DNA from: Certhia americana
Lineage: Eukaryota; Chordata; Aves; Passeriformes; Certhiidae
Assembly (NCBI GenBank): GCA_018697195.1
Contig: CM031857.1
Coordinates: 92,345,631 to 92,409,630 of the forward strand
DNA length: 64,000 bases
Direction: 5' to 3'
In this document: one piece after another, positions 11,001-20,000 of the stretch
How the letters are laid out: each line of letters opens with the position of its first letter
Numbering within the stretch: position 1 is the stretch's first letter
The notes under the pieces: generated by a model
The model's input: the letters and a program-made list of their open reading frames with translations, nothing else
Databases searched by the model: none
What the model was told of the DNA's origin: nothing
Position numbers and translations under genes: made by a program

Positions 11001-14000
11001 GTACTGTTCTCCATTTAAGCACTTCCGAAACACTGCCCCAAAGCAAGTAGTCATAGATGTTACAGGGAAGCATTTAGATTGACTTTTGTTTGAGTCTACC
11101 AGTAAGTGGAGTCAGACTCATGTTTGTTAACCATGGTCTGCAGGCAGCTCAGATGGGAACAGTGGAGTACAGTCTGTGCTGAGGACCTGGACAGCAGCTG
11201 TGGTTAGTGAGCAAAGCTTCAGGTGAGAGCTGCACCAGGCTTCCTGGCAATGGCACAGGCACACCTTGCCATTCTTTGGCATAGCTGTGTGTCCACAGGC
11301 ACACCTGTGAGTCCCTTGGGGGCCTCCTCCCACCACCATTTCAAAATGGCCTTTTTGTTTTCCTGCTTCAGGCAGTTCTGAGCTGGCCAAACCTACTGAT
11401 CTGAAGAACTATAATTTGTAAGATTTGTTCATCTGTGTTTTGTTCCAGGAGGCACTCTCTCAGCTCAGATCCATGCATTCAGCTGAGTGAATTTTACCTT
11501 TAATAAGTGACTCACCCTTTGTCCCGGGTAGCCCATTACCCCTTCTTCACCTTTTTCGAGAGGAAAGAGAAGCACACCCTAGGAAAGATGGAATGTCAGT
11601 TCAACATATTTCTTCATTATGTGCAAAAAAATTGCAACACTGTTTTGTAGAAGCTAAACAGGAAGAAAGCATCACTGTAACACAAGGATAATCTAATAAT
11701 AGAAGCATGTGAAGGAACTGTTGTCCCTAAAATTAAGTGTAACATGCTTCCTTCATTACGATAGCAGGAGCAGGCCATTAGAGAGAGGACAGTGTTTCCC
11801 TCCTATCATCTCCTTTATTTCTTCTGTGTCTGCAGCTCTGAAGAAGAGCCAAAGTAATTATTCAGCTATACAACCAATTAAGCAACTCAGCTTATGCCCA
11901 AACTGTATCTTCAGAAAGATATTTGGCAAACACAGGCATGCTGCTTCCATCCTACTATACAGAACAAAAGAAGGGGAGAAACACATCTCCCCTTTTGCTA
12001 CATCAGCATATAATCCACAGCTTTCCTAATGAGTAAAAAAAATCCTACATGTGTAGAAGATGACCAGCAGCTGAAGAACTGGCTAGCAACCACACAAGGA
12101 GGGCATCAGGGCTTACAATGTGACCTTCTCCCATAACCTTGTGGAGCTGCTGACCAGACCATCTGAGAAAATAAAGCTCTGCAAAATGCTCAGTGAGGTA
12201 TCCCTGCTTGGTAAAGACTGTGTTTTAAACCCCTCTGGGAAGTCAAAAGGAACCACTCAATGGCAAAGCGATTTAGTTAGGCTAGAGGTTGTCTGTGAGT
12301 TACAACTGAACCATGTTCAGTCAAACTGGGCTGACAGCTTTACACAATACAGCAACATATGGAATTACTGCCCACATACTCAACAGATCTAAAAAAACAT
12401 GAGACAACAAGTCTGTATGTGTTGGACAGTAGGCTAAAAAGGATTAAAAAATATTCCATATATTCTTATTTAATGAAATATAGTCAAATTTTAAAACATA
12501 GATCAGAAGAATAAGTAAAGAGATTTATTAATTAAAACTAAAATTAAAAATGTGTGAGGGAAAATCTTATTTCAGTAAACAGTAAGAGAACTACTGATTG
12601 TTCTGTGGAGTTATTACACATCAAGTTGTCCAGTCTTTCTGAAGCATTAGAACTGGTGTCTCTGCTTATAACACATCTACACTGCTCCATATCTATATTG
12701 CATCACATCAGTGAACAGTGCATCAGTATTAATTCCAATATTACTATTTGACTTTGTTCTTCTCCACATGACTTACTGGAATTCCAGCTTCCCCTCTTGG
12801 TCCAGGGTCTCCTCTTTCACCCTAACAATAAAGAAAAGGTATTCAGATAGGTTTGGCATTTCCGTTTACATTTCAATAACTTTCATACAACACAAAATGA
12901 CTGATCAAGAGAAAAAACCACTTTTCTTGTGCTGTTCTTTATTTATACACTTCTTGTATGAAATGAATGCATTCATAAGAAGCTTTTGAAGTCGCTTTTT
13001 AAAGAAATATTTGATAATTTTTCTGAAAAGGTCTCTAGGAATGTGAATGCTCAGCTCTTTGCAGGCTTGTTCATGAGATATCTGGGTGGTGAGTGCCTAA
13101 GTAATGCCTATGAATAAATGCACACTCTCCCATTTTTACCTACTGATTATCTATGAATTATTTGATCAAGAGCTCCTGTTAGGGAAAGACATATCATAGC
13201 CTAAATTCCATTCTCTATATTGATGGCATCTCCATTGAATGTAACAGCTCTCCAGGTAAGTAGCTCACATGTGGGTGTCTCTGCTTAGTCAAGAAACCTC
13301 AGCATATATGTTATTTAGGGCAGACCGCGGAGTATTAAAGGTGTTTTTAGATCTTCCAGTTAATAGCAATTTACTCATCTTACTGCAGAAATTGTATGAG
13401 CCACATAAACTTTCTAACTTCAAATATGGGACAAAAAAAAAATAGTCTGGAGGTTGGTGTCTGATACAGAATACACACATACAGGGTATGACTGCCTCTG
13501 CTCCTGTCAAGAAGCAACAGATGAGAATTATCTGCATCTTGTATGTGGGGATTTCTCCAATATGTATGAATAAGCCTTAAATCTAAGTATATAAATATCT
13601 GCATCACATTGATAAGTTATTAAAAAAAAAAAAAACAACACAGTAATGGTTTCTCAGCAGGCATTTCTGCTTGTAAAATGAGATGTGAATGATGACCAGC
13701 AGTTGCATACTTAAACAAAAAGAACAAGTTTGCCAAAGGCACCTCCAAACTTGAGAAATATGTTCTGAATTATTTTAGCCACAATAGTTTCAATGAATAC
13801 TTTATAATCCAAGTTTGTGAAAACAGCAGATATCTCTTTTGATATATTAAAATCTTTTAAGTTCTGTATGTTACAGCATGTTCACATAATATTTTAGTTT
13901 AGGTAGTGCAGAGCTCTTAGTTCCTTGTTTATTTCAGAAAAATACCCCCTTAGTTACCTTGTGTTTGTCAGAGGGGACACCCATCAGTTCTCTTGTAGGA

Positions 14001-17000
14001 AGCCCAGGTGGACCTGGAGGACCTGGGGGGCCCTGGAGGAAAAACACGAAGGAAGATTTATCCACAGCTCTAATACCTGGCCAAACTGCTGATCAGCAGA
14101 GGCTCTAGGACACTGCAATCAAAGGAGCAGCACAGATTTCCCCCTGATGGGAATATGGCTCTAAACCACATACAGCCACGCCAAATAAATTTATGGCAGG
14201 ATAAATTAATTTTGTGCTGGATTAACATATAGCAATACTTGCTCTTGCCCTGTGTGTTTCCAGAACAACAGCAAAGATTGTTGCATTACACAAAGTGGCC
14301 TGGCTTTATTTCAGAAGTGTTACCTCTGTGTCAGTGTGAATGAAAGCAGAGAGACCTAGACATGTATGGGTTAGTTCAGCTATGATGCCCCTTATAGAGA
14401 TTATAATTATTTCTGACTTGCACTTCATTTTTCTCTTATAATTATATAATGCAATTGCAAATGAAGATGTATTATTTACGTCTTTTATATATATATATAT
14501 ATGTATTATAAATACGCACATTTATAAATAGCGTATAACATCCACCTGCCCTTTAGTAGTGATATTAATTCATTAGTTTTCCTTTACCTGTTCACCTTTT
14601 TCTCCATAGAATCCAAGGCCTCTGTTGCCCTGCAAAAACAATAGGTCAATGTTTACCAAGTGTACAACTCTAATCTAATCTAAAATTCAAATTCAAACAT
14701 GCTTAAAGGCCTTTCCTGGCTTACAGGTCTGTATGATACCACTGAAGAACTGCAATCAAATAATAATCTAGGTTTACCGTGTAGTATTTTTATAGATTTA
14801 GAAGTAATTTTACAGACCTAAACTTTTAGAAAGATAACTATTTAAAATCTCATGCTACCAGTTCTTCTTTGAGTCATCCACTGAGTAATGCCATGAAAAG
14901 ATCAAGCATTTCTTCTGCAACATTTTTAATAGCCTTGAATGCTAAATAAAAACTCTAAAATGGGCTGGAACAATGAACTCATATATTTTTTTCCAAGGAG
15001 ATAAAATTGAATATTGTGAAGACTGCAAGGATTCTCTGTTTATGGGAAGCTACTGTGACTACAGTAGCAAATTAAATGTGGATCTAGAATTGGTTTAATC
15101 TTCTCAGAGTAGGTGATCCCAGTGTAAGATTAACTTCCCATGGTATGCAGCCAACAAAGAAAGTCTCAGGCTACACAGCCTTTCATGCAGCCCATGGTTC
15201 TTTCTTTTACCGCCTTCAAGTAGGTCTTGCATTAACCTCAGCAACAGAAAATCAACATTAACAACTCTGTTGACACAAAGACTTACTTGTGGTCCTGGGG
15301 GCCCTGGGGGTCCTGGTGGTCCCTGGGGAAGCACAAGAGGGGAGAGAAGTTACTTGCCACTTTCTAATCAATGCGTGCAGGAGGTTAGCTACTCTGTAAG
15401 TACGTATTTAGTAGGGAGTGTATTCCTCAGCATCCCATGTGCTACTGTTACTATATTAGCTGTATTTACTGCTCCGAAAAATACCTTCCTAGGTCACATT
15501 GTAGTCTTCCTGAACAGAATGACAGTTCTACACCCTAGATCTAATGAGAGCCCATTTTTCAAGTAACAAGAACTCATGCTTTTGGATCCTGACTAAGCCA
15601 CATTTTAAGCTCGTACCTAAAGCTAAGCACATCTTTACGTGCTTCACTGGCCTGCAGTTTTGGCCTGTAAGGGGGCTGAACTACCACAGGCATTTCAGAT
15701 TACCTATTTGGGATTGTACAGAATGAAATCAAAGGAAGATGGTGGAAAATTAAACTAGAACATGAACTGTATCTGCCAGAGGCTCACAAGAGGTAGGAAA
15801 GCTAGTAGCTGCAGAGACAAACTCCCTTGCTTCAGTCAGCTACGGTAGTTAACAGGCTCCAAAGGGCTCTACAATGGCTCTACACATTAAAAACTCTGTC
15901 AAATGAGGGAAATCTGGGGTAAATAAGAAGCATGAGCTGTTCAGGTCATGGTGAATGAGCGATATAGAAAGAAGAGAAAGTTGCAGATGGAACTGTCCAC
16001 CTGCTGAGCCCTGAAGGGGATGTTACTGCACCATGCAAAATCAAGCCTAACCTGCAAGGAAAAGATGGTAACATTCAGGTGAGACCTGAACTTTTTAGGC
16101 ATCTCTGCCTTGCTATGTACCTTTGCATGCACAAACACCAGACTTGTTCTGGAAAAAAATCTGCTTTAGAATCACTTTTGGTTACTTGAGTAATTTGTGA
16201 GCTACTGCCTAATCTAGTGGGCAGATGTGCTGCACACAGCCTGGAGCTGTGTGGGCATGGGGGAGCCATGACTGCCTTCCTGCACTACCCAGCACTTCGA
16301 GAAGAGCCATCATGCAAACTCAGCCCTGCATAGGGCTCCTGGGTCTCTCTCACAGGTGAGTCATAGCTCCAGAGGCAGTAAATAAAGTTGGACATATTTT
16401 TCTCAATATGTTGCCAATATGGAAACCAGAGGGGTGTAGTTGGGCCTCCCCAAGACAGGGGCTCCAAAAATGCACGGTTCATAGCACTCCTAACATCCAA
16501 GAGGGAGCACTGGGAATATGAGTCACTGCAGGCTGGGCTCCTGGGTGAAGCTCATGAACTTCTGTGGGCCTGCTCTAAAGAAAGAATAAAGAACTGACTT
16601 CCTTTCAGGAGGACCATCGAGAAAGAAAAGGTGCAGCTTACTCCAGATGATGAAATAGGCCAGCACAGAAAGTTAGCTTTAAAAGGCTTTGTATGCTGTG
16701 GATTTAGAGGTTTCTTTTGTTTGGTTTAGTTTGAGCTTTTTGGGGGTGGGAGGAGCAGGGGGTGTCCCTGAAAACAGCTATGGAGGCTTTGAGTGAGAAG
16801 CCTTGGATTAATTTTTTCCCCTCAGATCAGGAATGTAAAGCAGGTCCAAAGTAAATTTTGACAAAACAATGAAAAAAGCAAATGCTACAAAGTTGCGTTA
16901 CAGGAAAATAAAAGAAGCATAAAGAAAATTAAATCTATTGAATTTAAATATCTGCTTCTCACCCATAAAACTATTAACCATGGAAATAAGAAATGTAGAA

Positions 17001-20000
17001 ATTGGAGAGAACACAGCCTTCTCAAAAAACTATATGGCAACAGTTGTCAGCATCAATGCTGTAAATGACAATTTTGGAAAAACAAAACCCACTTAAAAAT
17101 GGTTTAAAAATACAATTGCATTCTAAATACCATTCAATCTCCTGTGGGAAGTAAAGAGAGCTAATATACATATCATTTATGAGCAGAAAAGATAACATAT
17201 TCAAGTCATTATATTTCTGATAACTCAGTGTAGGGAGATATTCGAAGGAGGTTAAAACAATACAATATGAATCAAAAGCCTCTGACAGCACAGGGCAAAA
17301 CTTCCTATACCTCTTTCTGCAATATTCATCCCTCAGTGTCTCAAAGTGCTTTTAAAAATGTTTTACGTCCATTAACATCTTCTTGCTATTTCTAACCTAG
17401 GTTACAATATAACATAATGGAACTGAGATAATTCTTCTGTTTGGTTAATTTTCTAGAGAACATAGTTTGAATATACTTACTGGTCTTCCTTGCTGTCCTC
17501 TTGGACCAACAGGTCCTTGAATACCCAGCGTACCTGGAGGTCCCTTTAAATAAAAAAATCCACCAACTATCAATAAATGCTGTTCTGGTATTAGTTACAG
17601 TTGACACTTTATCACATCCACTGTAACATTACTTACTGGAAAACCAATGAACCCTGAATCCCCAGGATCTCCCTAAAAAAACCAAAAGAAAAACAAAGAA
17701 GTAAAAAATGCAATAAATTCTATATAAAAAATTGAATAAAATCTTTTTATCGCTCATTTTTTTGTCTCATTCAAACAACTAATTATAGCATGCAATGCTA
17801 CTCAAACCCTTCCATACAGATGCATTCCATAGAGATGTTGAGATAACTGAATGTGGGCCACACAGATTTCATACTTTATAGATATAGTTTAGTTGCATGC
17901 ATTAGAGTAGCAGGGTACAAATTTGGCTAGTGAAGTTAAGGATCCAAACTACAAGGCTGAACTATACAACAGACCACACTGAATTTTTTGTTGAAAAATC
18001 CTATCTAACCAGTGGCTTAATTAGGACTCTAAACTTAGCTGAAATGTCCAAGTTCATTTTTGTGAGTTGCATGGGAATTATTGAATCATTTTGATTCTCT
18101 TCTGAGTCACTAAAAGCATTTGGAACATACTGTTTTCAGTGACCACATATTTTAACTTCAGTACATGCTGAAATGTTTTTGGAAATTAGATCCAAAAATG
18201 TTCTAGCCCAAAGACATTTCAACACTCATAAATAATGGGTTATTCAGTCCAAACACCTTCAATCATTTTGAGTAGCATCTTAACCACCTAGTTAATTTGG
18301 TTTTAGTTAACAGGGTAATTTGTGGAACCAAGTACTTTCTGAAGTGAATACAGGTGTCAGTATCCATCCTTGGCCACAATATAGTTCAGCATTTCTTAAA
18401 CATTACTTAATCACTCCTGATTACTAACAGTGCAGACCTGAATATTTTCTAAAAGGAAAAGAAGTTTCCATTAAAAATACAGGCAACTTACAAATATGTT
18501 AAGAGAAATACCTATTTTGGCACTTACTGCTGTCACAAAATACACACAAACAATGTTAGCAGATCCCTTCAGGGCTGAGTATAGCTCAGTTGTAGCTTTT
18601 AAATCATCCACAATTTATACTCAATATATCTAATCCCTTATCTATTTCTTACAACTTTAAATTATGCAAGATTATATATATATATGAGAAAAAACTGCAA
18701 GCAATTACAAAACAGGCTTTAAGGATTAGACACAGTAAAAGTAGCCATTGGAATACTGGGGGTTAACTAAATAACTAAACAAAATATTGAAGGATATTTT
18801 ACCCTAAGTCAATCAAGCACTTGAATGAGAATTTTACAGGAAAGGTGCTAATAGTAAACAGAATCATTCAATGGACAAACCTATGGCAAAGGAAAGATTT
18901 TGCCATGCATGATACAAAGGTAGTCATTGAATAAAGAGGGAAATAATTGACCTACATCATCTACAGTGCCTTTGCAATCCACTTATAAGCTGACATTCCT
19001 TGGAAATAACTGAGTTCAGACCTTTTACCTTGGACAGCCTATAAACTTTGCTGCAACCAGAGCAAGCAGAAGCTGCCTTTCAATGCCTACACAAAATCAA
19101 AGTGGGCCTCTTGGGACGTGTCCATCAGGGTATAAGAAAAACTTACTCTCCATCATGTGTCTGAAAAACTGTACTGGGCAAGAGTAGCTGCTGGGTGTTG
19201 CAGACCTACCCTGTGACGGCTGATGATCTCCGGTGCTACTATGTACGGCTCCCCCTTCTGGCCCTTGGGCCCTTGGACTCCCTGGAGGTGACAAAAAAAC
19301 CCACAGCGTTAGCTCTCACACCATCTATGTGAACGTGTAAGCACCTAAGAGTGAAATGAAAAATATTTTTGGGTGTTTTCCTAAGTGCACATAAACACAC
19401 TGCAGTTTAGAGGTAGAGACTGTGCCTTGCTTTGGGAAATTATGGTTTAGAAAGAAAAAAGTGTAACCCCTCACAGTACGTAACAGAATGAATTTCTAAA
19501 TTCTGGGGATAAACTCCCCATTACCAGGGAGTGGTGTTATGGGGTAGCACCTCCTAGCTAGAATTGATGCTGCACTTCCCAGGGCTGACATGTGCCCATG
19601 TAAATCCAGGAGTCCCACTGCTCACATCAGCATGATCTTGTGTCTCTCACCATGAAAAGCCAATGCTTTGGCCATGGAGCAGGGAAGAGAAGGATACTTT
19701 CATCATCACTTTTGAGTTCAATATTATTTTATTGCAGTTGATTAAAGCTGTACAGGTTTTCCTACAGTAATCCCTCTGCAAGACGTGTGTGACAGGTATA
19801 GGTCTGAGCAGACCTTCTGGCCCTGGCTGTAATGCAATGACCAAACACTGTGCAGTATGTCCATGCTGAGACTGCACAAATGCTCTGCTGGGCCAAAAAT
19901 CCCCACATTCCCTTCATTAAGAGATGTCCCATTAACCCAACCCATGTGTGAATGAAACTCACTCCAGCAATGTTCTTAGCTTCAGATACTCACTTACTGC

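Noticed and set aside
11127..11390. Open 87-codon minus-strand block in a collagen intron
   Set aside because: No Gly-X-Y pattern and the flanking exons already join in phase, so an extra exon is not needed.
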